Shown in pieces: positions 1 through 9,300 of a stretch of DNA of 32,013 bases. The notes below the pieces were generated by a model. That model ran no database searches. It was not told the DNA's origin and was given only the letters and a program-made list of their open reading frames with translations. Origin of the DNA: Planctomycetota bacterium (GTDB taxonomy: Bacteria > Planctomycetota > UBA1135 > GCA-002686595); contig JAJDEV010000180.1 of NCBI GenBank assembly GCA_029259605.1, positions 1 through 32,013 on the forward strand, written 5' to 3'. Each line of letters opens with the position of its first letter. The first letter of the stretch is position 1. The position numbers and the translations under genes are program-made.

Positions 1-1167
1 GCTGGCCTTGTCGGGGTCGCGCGCCGCAACCGTCGCGCGTCCGCCGACCGACATCACGGCCCAGGCCGCGGCGCGCGCCGCGCCGCCCGCGCCGAGGATC
101 AGCGCGCTCGCCGCCGCGCTCGCGAGCGGACGCCCGAGGCGCTGCTCGTGGAGCTTCAGCGCCTGCTCCAGCGTCTCGCGCACCGCCGAAACGTCCGTGT
201 TCGCGGCGAGCCAGCCGAACTCGTCGCGCAACAGCGTGTTCGCCGCGCCCGTGCGCGTCGCGCCCTCGTCGCGTTCGACCGCGAGCGCGAAGGCCTGCTC
301 CTTGAACGGCGCGGTGATCGAGAAGCCGCGGTAGTTCTCGTCGTCGGCGAGCTCGAGGAAGCGCGGGAAGGACGCGGGCTCGAAGGCGACGTAGACCGCG
401 TCGAGGCGCGCCGCCTTGAGCGCCATGCCGTGCACCCAAGGCGACCACGAATGGCGCGCGGGGTTGCCGACCACGCCGAAGATCGCGGTTTCCTGGCTGA
501 TGCCACCGGGCGGGAGCAGGCCCACGAGCTCGTTGACGCGCAGCTGCCCCGGAGCGGTGCGCTCGCCCGCATCCTCGCCGTCTTGCGCGGCCGGCGCGCA
601 GTACGTGAACGGCGAGCCGAAGATCGGCGCGAGCACGCGCGTGAACGTTCCCTCCTCGCCCGCGCAGAACGACACGATGCCCTTCGTCGTTCGCAGCCAC
701 TTGAGCAGGCGCAGCCCGTCCTCGCACGAGTGCGCGTGCGCGACGAGCTTCGTCACGTCGCCCTCGTACAGCACCTCCTGCATCTCCTCGAGCACGGCGT
801 CGAGGTCCTCGGGCGTGTCCGGTTCGTGGCGTGACACGATGCGATGGCACGGCGCTTCGACCTCGCCCAGGTCGAGCGACAGGCGGTAGTCGATGTCGAC
901 GAAGCGCGCGCCCGCCTCGGCCGCGTCGTGGTAGAGCTCGATGAGTTCGTCCGCGCTGCCGGTGAACGAGCCGTACGCGTCGGCCGTGTTCGCGCTGACG
1001 ATGACGGGCTTGTCGATCGTCTGGAAGAAGCGCGCGAGCCGCTCCTTGCCCGGATGCCCGATGCGGTCGAGACGGATCTCGACCAGGTCGCAGAGCGCGG
1101 TGCGCTTCAGCGCGCGCCGCTCGAGCGTGTCGAAGTCGTCCGCGATGTGAGAAACGACGATGGCCAT
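1..1167 (-). CDS. aroDE: Bifunctional 3-dehydroquinate dehydratase (type I) / shikimate dehydrogenase, 3' end missing
   Basis: Reading leftwards from the ATG at 1167 gives 389 codons without a stop, so the gene leaves the window. Residues 1 to about 215 look like type I dehydroquinase (step 3 of the shikimate pathway): an E-IRLD motif near 30, His114 in VSRHEP and the Schiff-base Lys140 in DVTKLVAHA, then TAPGQL near 204. The usual acidic DxE pair reads D-I-D (91-93). From about 228 the protein continues as shikimate dehydrogenase (step 4, NADPH-dependent): GNPARHSWSPWVHG, catalytic Lys289 in ITAPFKE, Asp325 in AANTDV, and a GAGGAAR nucleotide loop at 359-365. The substrate motif usually ends His-Asn; here it is His-Gly. 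Fused AroDE is known from plants, chlamydiae and planctomycetes. It lies 19 bases after the DUF2520 gene and is probably the last visible gene of the same transcript. The two-domain assignment is firm; the C-terminal end is unseen. Confidence 0.93.
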   Translation of the reverse strand, partial: MAIVVSHIADDFDTLERRALKRTALCDLVEIRLDRIGHPGKERLARFFQTIDKPVIVSANTADAYGSFTGSADELIELYHDAAEAGARFVDIDYRLSLDLGEVEAPCHRIVSRHEPDTPEDLDAVLEEMQEVLYEGDVTKLVAHAHSCEDGLRLLKWLRTTKGIVSFCAGEEGTFTRVLAPIFGSPFTYCAPAAQDGEDAGERTAPGQLRVNELVGLLPPGGISQETAIFGVVGNPARHSWSPWVHGMALKAARLDAVYVAFEPASFPRFLELADDENYRGFSITAPFKEQAFALAVERDEGATRTGAANTLLRDEFGWLAANTDVSAVRETLEQALKLHEQRLGRPLASAAASALILGAGGAARAAAWAVMSVGGRATVAARDPDKAS

Positions 1168-1186
1168 GCGCGGAGTCTACGCGCTC

Positions 1187-2101
1187 TCAGGCGAGCAGGC
1201 GCGCGAGTTCGTCCCGCTGCGCGTCCGAGACCGACCCGCGCTCGACGGCGAGCGCCAGCATCCGACGGCCGAGCACGCGGTACGCCTGCGCCGCGTCGGG
1301 CACCGCGGCGAGCGCGTCGAGTTGGCGCCGGACGAGTTCCACCGAGCCGCGACCGATCGGGCCGCTGAGCGCATCGCGCGCGCCGATCGCGCGCGCGTTC
1401 TCGAGGTTGCCCGCGGCGAGGGACGCAAAGGCCTCGGCCGTGAGCGACGGGTCCTCTCCGGCGGTGCGCGCGGCGTCGAGCGCGGCGGACCAGAGCGCCA
1501 CGACGCCGCCCGAGAGCAGCGCGGCGGCGGCGTGTAGCGCGACCGAAGCGCGCGGATCGTCCGAGAGCGGCAGCGATCGCGCGCCGAGGGCCGCGAGGAC
1601 GCGCTCGACCCAGGTCGCGCCGGCGGCGTTCGAGCGGGTCGCGACCCAGGCGCCGCGAAAACGCTCGCCACGCCACGCTCCGGGCGGCACGGCGACGAGC
1701 GGGTGCAGCTTCCCGACCGCCCATCCCGCCTGCTCGAAGGGTGCGAGCAGCTCGAGCCCGGCACTGCCGTTCGTGTGGAGCATGGCCGCCGGACCGGATT
1801 CCGCCGCCGCGGCGCCGAGCTCGCGCGCGACACCCGAGAGCGCTCCGTCGCCGACCGTCAGCAGGGTCAGCTCGGCCGCGCGCACGGCCTCGGGGGCCGT
1901 GTCCGCGATACGAACCCCGCTTCCGAGGGCCGCGGCCAGCTCCTCGCAGCGCGCCGCGGAGCGCGATGCCAGCGTCAGCGCGGCACCGGCGCGAACCAAA
2001 TCGAACGCCAGCGCGCCGCCGATCGCGCCACAGCCGACGATCGCGATGCGCGCCCCCGCCAGGGGCCGCTCGCCGTCAGTTCGATCCGCCGGAGCGCTCA
2101 T
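1187..2101 (-). CDS. Rossmann-like / DUF2520 protein, candidate PanG-type ketopantoate reductase
   Basis: This 304-residue protein has a dinucleotide-binding loop (IVGCGAIGG, 21-29) at the start of a Rossmann domain. The DUF2520 hallmarks follow: HTNGS at 108-112 and GKLHPLVAVPPGAW at 129-142. An all-helical C-terminal half resembles the dimerisation domain of ketopantoate reductase and related 6-phosphogluconate-dehydrogenase-fold enzymes. Members of this family include the alternative ketopantoate reductase PanG reported in Francisella and some Firmicutes (my recollection of the family). Here panC, the next enzyme of pantothenate synthesis, is encoded about 1.5 kb upstream on the same strand, which fits that role. 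No PanE is visible in the window. The start at 2101 lies inside the end of spoVG (26-base overlap), which suggests translational coupling. Family call is strong; enzymatic role is inference. Confidence 0.85.
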   Translation of the reverse strand: MSAPADRTDGERPLAGARIAIVGCGAIGGALAFDLVRAGAALTLASRSAARCEELAAALGSGVRIADTAPEAVRAAELTLLTVGDGALSGVARELGAAAAESGPAAMLHTNGSAGLELLAPFEQAGWAVGKLHPLVAVPPGAWRGERFRGAWVATRSNAAGATWVERVLAALGARSLPLSDDPRASVALHAAAALLSGGVVALWSAALDAARTAGEDPSLTAEAFASLAAGNLENARAIGARDALSGPIGRGSVELVRRQLDALAAVPDAAQAYRVLGRRMLALAVERGSVSDAQRDELARLLA

Positions 2102-2525
2102 AGGCCCCGTAGTCTAGGTCGTCGAAGGCGTGCGCGACGTATCCGGCTTCCTTCGAACGTTCGAGTTCACGGTGAAAAGCCGCCAGGACCGACTGCTCGA
2201 CGAGGTCGCGCGCCTCCTGATGGATCGGGTGCGAGATGTCGGCGTAGAGCCGCATCCTCCCGCGCTCGTCCTGGGCGCCGCGATCGGCGCGCAGCTTCTT
2301 GCCGCAGTCGTTGCAAAAGCGCGCGCGCAGGTGGTTCTTGCAGCCGCAGCTCTGGCAGCGATCGCACAGCTTGCGGCTCGGCATCGCGATGAAGAGCCCG
2401 TTCGTGCCTTCGATGATCTTGAGGTCGCGGATCACGAGGCAGTCCTCGATCGTGATGCTCGCGAAACCCCGCAGCTTGTCCGGCTGGTTGTCCAGCAGCT
2501 TGACGCGTACCTCGGTGATGTTCAT
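2076..2525 (-). CDS. spoVG: SpoVG-family nucleic-acid-binding regulator with inserted zinc ribbon
   Basis: The 149-residue product matches SpoVG at both ends: ITEVRVKLL, a FASITIED strand, the VIRDLKIIEGTNGLFIAMPS segment at 31-50, then YADISHPI at 94-101 and a helical tail. In Bacillus SpoVG these two segments are separated by only a few residues. Here about 40 residues are inserted, with six cysteines at 54, 57, 60, 62, 71 and 74, arranged as CxxCxxCxC and CxxC, which is a zinc-ribbon pattern. SpoVG proteins bind DNA and RNA and regulate diverse targets, so the ribbon could extend nucleic-acid or partner binding (inference). I chose the ATG at 2525 because it begins the conserved MNITEVRV sequence; longer starts add unrelated residues. 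The gene follows a 107-base gap after ispE and overlaps the DUF2520 gene by 26 bases. Confidence 0.9.
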   Translation of the reverse strand: MNITEVRVKLLDNQPDKLRGFASITIEDCLVIRDLKIIEGTNGLFIAMPSRKLCDRCQSCGCKNHLRARFCNDCGKKLRADRGAQDERGRMRLYADISHPIHQEARDLVEQSVLAAFHRELERSKEAGYVAHAFDDLDYGAYERSGGSN

Positions 2526-2632
2526 TGCGCGCTCGTGCGGCGGAGCCGGATGTCCCCGCGACGGCATGAAGAGACGAGGTCGATGTCGCGATTGCAAGGC
2601 GCCGGTGGGCGCCGATTCCGCGCGCACGAGCC
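2526..2632 (-). promoter_or_regulatory. Leader region of spoVG with a perfect 6-bp hairpin
   Basis: This is the only gap longer than 20 bases in the minus-strand cluster. It holds a perfect hairpin at 2598-2613 (GGCGCC, four-base loop, GGCGCC). On the minus strand this is followed directly by TTGCAA, a possible -35 hexamer, but no convincing -10 box is seen 17 bases further on. No T-run follows the stem, so it is not a classical intrinsic terminator. It may separate ispE from the spoVG-DUF2520-aroDE group or be an mRNA-processing or attenuation site; this is weak. Confidence 0.3.
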
Positions 2633-3565
2633 CTAGGGGGCCGCACTCAGCGCGTGCGGTCGAGCGACGAACGCTGCGCGAAGCCCGTGATCACGGGCGA
2701 TTGTCGAAATGCCGTCGCCCTCGAGGAAAGCCCGCGCGCTCGCCTCGTCGGCATACATCCCGAAGAACGAACTTCCGCTGCCCGCGAGGCGAAAATGTGC
2801 GGCCCCGCACGCCTCGAGACTGCGCCGAAAATCGGCCAGCGGCGGGTGGGAACGCAGCGCCGATGCTTCGAGTCCGTTGAAGAACGAAGCGCGCGCGACG
2901 CCGAGCTTCGCCGACTGCCAGGTCTCCGCGTCGTGACGCTTCGGCGGACCGCCGCGTTCGGCTGCGTCAAGCGCCGCGTAGACGGCCGCGGTCGCGCACG
3001 CGGCGAGCGGCGTCAGCACCACGAAGGCGCGCGACGTTTCGGGCACGGCGAACGGCGTGACGCGCTCGCCGGCCCCGCGGCAGTGCGCCCAACCGGTGTC
3101 GCGCGCGACGAGGAAGAAGGCGACGTCCGCGCCGAGCGCGCTGACGCGGGCGACGAACTCGGGGTCGTCGGGGTCGAGGTCGAGCAGCTGCGCCGCGCCG
3201 AGCGCCGCCGACGCCGCGTTCGAACTCCCCCCGCCGAGCCCCGCGCGCGACGGGATGCGCTTCTGGATGCGGAGCCGGATGCCGACCTCGGTCTCGAGTC
3301 CGCGCTCGCGCGCCAGGTCGAGCGCCACGCGCGCGCCGCGGCACGCGAGGTTGCGCTCGTCGGAGGGAACGTCGGGCGACAGCGACGGGCCGGAGAGCTC
3401 GATCCACACGCCGCGCGACGACCCCTCGACGCGCTCGACCTCGACGTCGTCGACACGATCGATGGCGAGCAGCGTGGTCGAGACCTCGTGCAGCCCGTCG
3501 GCGCGGCGACCGAGGATCTCGAGGGTCGGATTGATCTTCGCAGGCGACGCAACGACGACGTTCAC
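2633..3565 (-). CDS. ispE: 4-diphosphocytidyl-2-C-methyl-D-erythritol kinase
   Basis: A 310-residue GHMP kinase that phosphorylates CDP-methylerythritol in the non-mevalonate isoprenoid pathway. Visible are the N-terminal SPAKINPTLEILGRRADGLH block with catalytic Lys10, the ATP-binding glycine-rich motif PSRAGLGGGSSNAAS (105-119), the catalytic Asp147 in LGADVAFF, and the C-terminal GSGSSFFGMY motif. Asn in the GGGSSNAA motif is also found in E. coli IspE and is not a lost active-site residue. The start is a GTG at 3565, whose bases overlap the TGA of panC (GTGA), and it gives the family's expected N-terminus; the much longer open frame upstream is a shadow of panC. Translational coupling to panC is likely. 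Confidence 0.95.
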   Translation of the reverse strand: MNVVVASPAKINPTLEILGRRADGLHEVSTTLLAIDRVDDVEVERVEGSSRGVWIELSGPSLSPDVPSDERNLACRGARVALDLARERGLETEVGIRLRIQKRIPSRAGLGGGSSNAASAALGAAQLLDLDPDDPEFVARVSALGADVAFFLVARDTGWAHCRGAGERVTPFAVPETSRAFVVLTPLAACATAAVYAALDAAERGGPPKRHDAETWQSAKLGVARASFFNGLEASALRSHPPLADFRRSLEACGAAHFRLAGSGSSFFGMYADEASARAFLEGDGISTIARDHGLRAAFVARPHALSAAP

Positions 3566-4458
3566 GCGGGCACTTCCTCGTCGAGGGAGAGGTTGTCGAT
3601 GAGGCGCACGGAGTCCCCCGCCGCGAGCGCCAGGTTCGCGGCGACGAGTGCGCGCGCGCGCTCGAGACGTCCCGTCGGCGCGGCGCCGGTCCAGGACTCG
3701 GAATCGCGCAGCTCGGCGTACTCGACCGCGACGCCTTCGACGTCGAGCGGAGCGCGCAGCGCGGCGGTGAGCACGTGCGCATCGCGCTCGCCCGCGCGCC
3801 AAGCCTCGCGCGCCGCGTTCAACGCCTTCCAAATGCACGTCGCGCGTCGGCGCGCCGCCGGGTCGAGGCGTGCGTTGCGCGACGACATGGCGAGACCGTC
3901 CGCCTCGCGCGCGGTCGGGCAAACGACGACGCGCGTCCCGCCCGCGTCCGCGGCGACGGCGCGCACGACCAGCGTCTGCTGGAAGTCCTTCTCGCCGAAG
4001 TACGCGGCCGTCGGCCGCACGAGCTCGAACAGGCGCCCGACGATCGTCGCGACGCCGGCGAAGTGCCCGCGGCGGTGCTCGCCCTCGAGGCCAACGGCGC
4101 CCGGACCGGCGTCGCGCAACGGGATGTCGTCGATCGTGTGCGCGTCGGGAAAGAAGCTCGCCAGCGTTCCAGTGAAGACCAGGTCGCAACCGACCGCGTC
4201 GAGCTTGGCCACGTCCGCCTCGAGGTCGCGCGGATAGCTCTCGAGGTCGCCCGCGTTGTCGAACTGCAGCGGGTTGACGAAGATGCTCACGCAGACGAGG
4301 TCGTTGTCGCGCGCCGCGCGACGAACGAGGGACAGGTGCCCGTCGTGCAGCGCGCCCATCGTCGGCACGAAGCCGAGCGTGCGTCCGCGCTCGCGCGCCT
4401 CGGCGGCGAAGCGGCTCGCCGCGGACGGATCCACGGCCGACATGCGCGCGGCGCTCAT
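3562..4458 (-). CDS. panC: Pantothenate synthetase
   Basis: This 298-residue enzyme condenses pantoate with beta-alanine, using ATP, to make pantothenate (vitamin B5, coenzyme A precursor). It is a nucleotidyltransferase-fold protein: FVPTMGALHDGHLSLV contains the HIGH-like motif (HDGH, 38-41), followed by SIFVNPLQF, SYPRDLEAD, AYFGEKDFQQ near 152-161 and the KMSKS-like loop AMSSRNARL near 190-198. Length fits the family. The ATG at 4458 overlaps the folK stop (ATGA). A second ATG at 4443, five codons on, would also be possible, but the coupled one is preferred. The DUF2520 gene downstream may provide the pantoate substrate. Confidence 0.95.
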   Translation of the reverse strand: MSAARMSAVDPSAASRFAAEARERGRTLGFVPTMGALHDGHLSLVRRAARDNDLVCVSIFVNPLQFDNAGDLESYPRDLEADVAKLDAVGCDLVFTGTLASFFPDAHTIDDIPLRDAGPGAVGLEGEHRRGHFAGVATIVGRLFELVRPTAAYFGEKDFQQTLVVRAVAADAGGTRVVVCPTAREADGLAMSSRNARLDPAARRRATCIWKALNAAREAWRAGERDAHVLTAALRAPLDVEGVAVEYAELRDSESWTGAAPTGRLERARALVAANLALAAGDSVRLIDNLSLDEEVPA

Positions 4459-4958
4459 CGCGCCGGACCCGCGACACGCCGCCGGAGCTGGTCCAGCCGC
4501 TCGCGCACGGTCACTCCCGAACGCGGCAGGCGGCGCTCCGGAGCGAGCGCGGCGAAGGGCTCGAGCACGAACACGCGCTCCTCCATCCGTGGATGCGGAA
4601 CGGTCAAGCCGCGCTCGTCGATCTCCTCGTCGTCGTAGGTCAGGAGGTCGAGGTCGAGCGTGCGCGGTCCGTTGCGCACCTCGCTCGAACGATCGCGTCC
4701 GAGGCCCGCTTCGATCGCGTGCAGCCGCACGAGGAGTTCGCGCGCGGGCAGCGTCGTCTCGAGTTCGAGCACGCCGTTCAGGAAGCGCGGCTGGTCGGCG
4801 GGACCGCCGACGGCTTCGGTCTCGACGAGCGGCGAAACGCGCACGACGCGGATGTCGTCCTTGGCGAGCGCGCGTTCGGCGGCCGCGATCGAGGCGCGGC
4901 GATCGCCGAGGTTGCTGCCGAGCGCGACGAACGCGGCGTGCCAACGCTCCGCGCTCAT
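4455..4958 (-). CDS. folK: 6-hydroxymethyl-7,8-dihydropterin pyrophosphokinase
   Basis: A 167-residue HPPK that transfers pyrophosphate from ATP to hydroxymethyl-dihydropterin in folate synthesis. The diagnostic sequences are ALGSNLGDRRASI near the N-terminus, QPRFLNGVLELET (56-68), the signature GPRTLDLDLLTYDD (97-110) with the metal-binding aspartates, and VPHPRMEERVFVLEPF (120-135). No folP or folB is visible beside it. It overlaps pssA upstream and panC downstream by four bases each (ATGA), so translation is likely coupled across three genes of unrelated pathways. Confidence 0.94.
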   Translation of the reverse strand: MSAERWHAAFVALGSNLGDRRASIAAAERALAKDDIRVVRVSPLVETEAVGGPADQPRFLNGVLELETTLPARELLVRLHAIEAGLGRDRSSEVRNGPRTLDLDLLTYDDEEIDERGLTVPHPRMEERVFVLEPFAALAPERRLPRSGVTVRERLDQLRRRVAGPAR

Positions 4959-5842
4959 GATCCGACGCGCCCGTCGCGCGAACGGAAGCGCCGGAAGACC
5001 GGCAGCACGAGCCCCGACAGCGTGAACCCGAGGAAGAACACGAAGAGGAACGGCACGGGCGCGATGAAGAACATCACGAGGAAGAACACGAGCCCGACGA
5101 GCGTGAAGAACTGTCCGCGCCCGGTGAGGAACGAGACCGCGTGCACGTAGCGCACGTTGCTGACCATCAGGAGCCCGACGATCGGGAGCATGGCGACGAG
5201 CGTCGTCGGCACCCAGTCGAGGATCGGCCCCCAGTGCACGGTCTCCATCCAGCCGAGCACCTTCTGCATCGGCGTCGGCGTGCCCTCGAGCAGCTCGAGC
5301 TCGGGCTGCCGCAGGATCAGGTAGAGCCAGATCGTCGCGGCGACGACGCCGGCGGCGGCCGGCGACGGCAGGCCGCGGAAGCCCTTATCTTTCTTGCGCC
5401 CGCGCTCGTCCTGCTCGTGCGGCTCGTCCGGTTCGAGGTTGTAGCGGACGAGCCGGAGGATCGCCATCAGGGCGAAGATCGCCGCGGCGACGAAGTGCAG
5501 CCGCGCGTCACCCGACGCGCGCGTGAGCGGTTCCTCGTGTTCGATCAGCACCTTCGCGAGCATCGCCGGGACCACGCCGAACGTCAGCGCGTCCGAGAAC
5601 GAATCGAGCTGCGCGCCGAACTCGCTCTCGCTCCCGACGAGGCGCGCGACGAAGCCGTCGAGGCTGTCGAAGATCATCCCGAGGAAGACCAGGAAGCACG
5701 CCGTCTCCATCTTCTGGTAGAAGACGATCGGGTCGTCGGTCGAGAGCGTGAGTGCGTCGATCGCCTTGGCGAGGGCGAGCAGTCCACAGAACGCGTTCCC
5801 GAGCGTGATCAGGTTCGGCAGGAGCTGGATGCGGCGTCCCAT
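4955..5842 (-). CDS. pssA: CDP-diacylglycerol--serine O-phosphatidyltransferase (phosphatidylserine synthase)
   Basis: This 295-residue integral membrane enzyme makes phosphatidylserine, the precursor of phosphatidylethanolamine. It has the full CDP-alcohol phosphatidyltransferase motif D-G-x2-A-R-x8-G-x3-D-x3-D at 62-84 (D62, G63, A66, R67, G76, D80, D84). The start LPNLITLGNAFCGLLA and the segment ILRLVRYN are typical of the PssA branch rather than PgsA. About eight hydrophobic segments are visible, including three close together near the C-terminus. A charged loop (EPDEPHEQDERGRKKDKG) interrupts the centre. The start at 5842 faces the enolase gene, and it is the first gene of the minus-strand cluster. 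Confidence 0.9.
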   Translation of the reverse strand: MGRRIQLLPNLITLGNAFCGLLALAKAIDALTLSTDDPIVFYQKMETACFLVFLGMIFDSLDGFVARLVGSESEFGAQLDSFSDALTFGVVPAMLAKVLIEHEEPLTRASGDARLHFVAAAIFALMAILRLVRYNLEPDEPHEQDERGRKKDKGFRGLPSPAAAGVVAATIWLYLILRQPELELLEGTPTPMQKVLGWMETVHWGPILDWVPTTLVAMLPIVGLLMVSNVRYVHAVSFLTGRGQFFTLVGLVFFLVMFFIAPVPFLFVFFLGFTLSGLVLPVFRRFRSRDGRVGS

Positions 5843-7611
<1,769 letters not shown>

Positions 7612-7709
7612 CGCGAAGCGGGCAAGACGCCCCTGCGCCTGACGACCGGCTCCTGAGCGGGGCGCGAGCGCGCGTGCGGATCGCCGCAGACGCCGCGCGG
7701 CGGCGGCTG

Positions 7710-7718
7710 TGCTAGATT
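7710..7718 (+). promoter_or_regulatory. Possible extended -10 promoter of mscS
   Basis: TGC followed by TAGATT (4 of 6 matches to TATAAT, with the extended TG) lies about 32 bases before the mscS ATG, at the end of a 94-base GC-rich gap after the first FtsB-like gene. No -35 box is obvious. The TGCTAGA word stands out in otherwise almost AT-free sequence. Confidence 0.3.
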
Positions 7719-7750
7719 GCGCGCCGCCCGACTTCCTCGGGCGCCTCCCC

Positions 7751-9121
7751 ATGCTCCACCGAACGGCTTTCGCGCGTGCCTTCTTCGCCCTCTCGCTCGT
7801 CCTCCTCGCCCCCATCGCCCGGGGCGCTGGACAGGACGCGCCGGCGCCTTCCGCTTCGGTCCCCTCGGACCCCGCGGCCGCCCAGGACCTCTCGATCGAC
7901 GTGCTCCGCGCGTCGATCCGGCCGCTGACCAAGGCGCAGGTGGCCGAGCAGCTCGACGGATGGCTCTCGCTCCTGCAGCGCGAGTGCATCGAGGTGCGCG
8001 AGGTCGAGATCGCGGCGCTGCAGTCCGACGACGCCGAGCAGGTCGCGGAGTTCAACGAACTCGCCGTCGCGGCGCGCGCCACGCGCGGTCGGCTGATCGA
8101 GCGCGTCGAAGTCCTGATCGACGCGCTGGAGGACAAGAACGGCGACGTCGACGACGCGCGCGCCTACGTCGAATCGGTGGTCGTGACCCCGCCGATCTCC
8201 GGCTGGCGCGCGACCTGGTCGCGAACGCGCGCGTGGCTCATGAGCGCCGACGGAGGCGTCGACCTGGGTCTGCGACTGCTGCGCGCGTTCGGCGTCCTCG
8301 CGGTCTTCTGGATCCTCGGACGCGTCTGCGCGCGACTCGCGCGCGCGGCCGTCTCCAAGATGCACAAGGTGTCCGAGCTCCTGCGCGGATTCGTCGTGCT
8401 GTCGACGCGCAGGCTGATCGTCTTCCTCGGGTTCGTGTTCGCGGCGAGTCAGCTCGGGTTCAACATGGGTCCGCTGCTCGCGATCATCGGCGCCGCCGGA
8501 CTCGTCATCGGCCTCGCGCTGCAGGGCACGCTGAGCAACTTCGCCAGCGGGCTGCTGATCATGATCTACCGTCCGTTCGACATCGGTGACTTGATCCAGG
8601 TCGGCACCACGCTGGGCAAGGTCGAGGGCATGACGCTCGTCTCGACGCTGATCCAGACGCTCGACAACCAGACGATCTACATGCCGAACAACATGGTCTG
8701 GGGCGACGTCATCACGAACGTCACCGCGAACAAGACGCGGCGCGTCGACATGACCTTCGGCATCGGCTACGGCGACGACGTCGACCGCACGCGCGAGGTC
8801 CTGCTCGAGGTCGTGAAGGCTCACGACAAGGTGCTCGAAGACCCGGCGCCCATGGTCCAGGTCGCGTCGCTCTCCGACTCGTCGGTCGACTTCATCGTGC
8901 GCCCCTGGACGCGCACCGAGGACTACTGGAGCGTCTACTGGGACCTCACGCGCGAGGTGAAGAAGCGCCTGGACCGCGAGGGCATCAACATCCCGTTCCC
9001 GCAGCGCGACGTGCACATCCATCACCACCAGGACGAGCTCCGGCCGCAGCCCGGTCCCGAGCGCGCGCAGGCCGAGAAACACGACGCGGCGCCGAGCAAG
9101 GGCAGCGGCGTGACGTCTTGA
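7751..9121 (+). CDS. MscS-family mechanosensitive ion channel with signal peptide and extracytoplasmic N-domain
   Basis: The 456-residue product starts with a signal-peptide-like stretch (ALSLVLLAPIARGAGQDA). About 140 residues with amphipathic helices and no obvious domain follow, then transmembrane segments near 170-190 and 217-240 and the MscS core. The pore helix reads GLVIGLALQGTLSNFASG, followed by MIYRPFDIGDLIQVG, VEGMTLVSTLIQTLDNQTIY and MPNNMVWGDVITN, all typical of the beta domain. It ends in a His/Glu/Gln-rich tail. MscS channels open on membrane tension to release solutes during osmotic downshock. The upstream in-frame start at 7709 would place 14 non-hydrophobic residues before the signal sequence, so 7751 is preferred. 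The gene is enclosed between the two duplicated FtsB-like genes. Confidence 0.9.
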   Translation: MLHRTAFARAFFALSLVLLAPIARGAGQDAPAPSASVPSDPAAAQDLSIDVLRASIRPLTKAQVAEQLDGWLSLLQRECIEVREVEIAALQSDDAEQVAEFNELAVAARATRGRLIERVEVLIDALEDKNGDVDDARAYVESVVVTPPISGWRATWSRTRAWLMSADGGVDLGLRLLRAFGVLAVFWILGRVCARLARAAVSKMHKVSELLRGFVVLSTRRLIVFLGFVFAASQLGFNMGPLLAIIGAAGLVIGLALQGTLSNFASGLLIMIYRPFDIGDLIQVGTTLGKVEGMTLVSTLIQTLDNQTIYMPNNMVWGDVITNVTANKTRRVDMTFGIGYGDDVDRTREVLLEVVKAHDKVLEDPAPMVQVASLSDSSVDFIVRPWTRTEDYWSVYWDLTREVKKRLDREGINIPFPQRDVHIHHHQDELRPQPGPERAQAEKHDAAPSKGSGVTS

Positions 9122-9180
9122 GCGCGGGCTCCGCTCCACTGGCCTCATCCGCGCCGCGCCACCGGGCGCGTCCGTTGGTT

Positions 9181-9208
9181 CGAGGCGCGGGCCCCGCCCC
9201 GCGCCTCG
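9181..9208. terminator. Strong GC hairpin after mscS
   Basis: An 11-bp perfect stem (CGAGGCGCGGG pairing with CCCGCGCCTCG) with a six-base loop, 60 bases after the mscS stop. There is no T-run, so it is not a textbook intrinsic terminator, but its stability and position suggest a transcript 3' end or RNA-stabilising structure. Confidence 0.45.
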
Positions 9209-9231
9209 GCGACGGCCTGTTCGTCCCGAAC

Positions 9232-9300
9232 CTCGCGCGGCTCCTCCGAATCGGAGGGGAACTCGGCGCATCCGCGATGTATGGTTCCCGGGGCCTCGCC
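9232..9300 (+). pseudogene. Remnant of enolase 3' end
   Basis: In the frame 9118-9405 the bases from about 9232 encode ARLLRIGGELGASAMYGSRGLA. This corresponds residue by residue to the enolase C-terminus, which reads [22 protein letters not shown] at 398-420 of the intact enzyme. The enolase stop is lost and the frame runs on into unrelated sequence. Similarity to the enolase gene further upstream fades within a few codons. As in the original locus, an FtsB-like gene begins directly afterwards. This marks a block duplication rather than a functional gene. Confidence 0.85.

Noticed and set aside
2633..3565. IspE with a lost active-site aspartate (GGGSSNAA)
   Set aside because: Asn at this place is normal in E. 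coli IspE. The catalytic Asp is in LGADVAFF and is present at 147.
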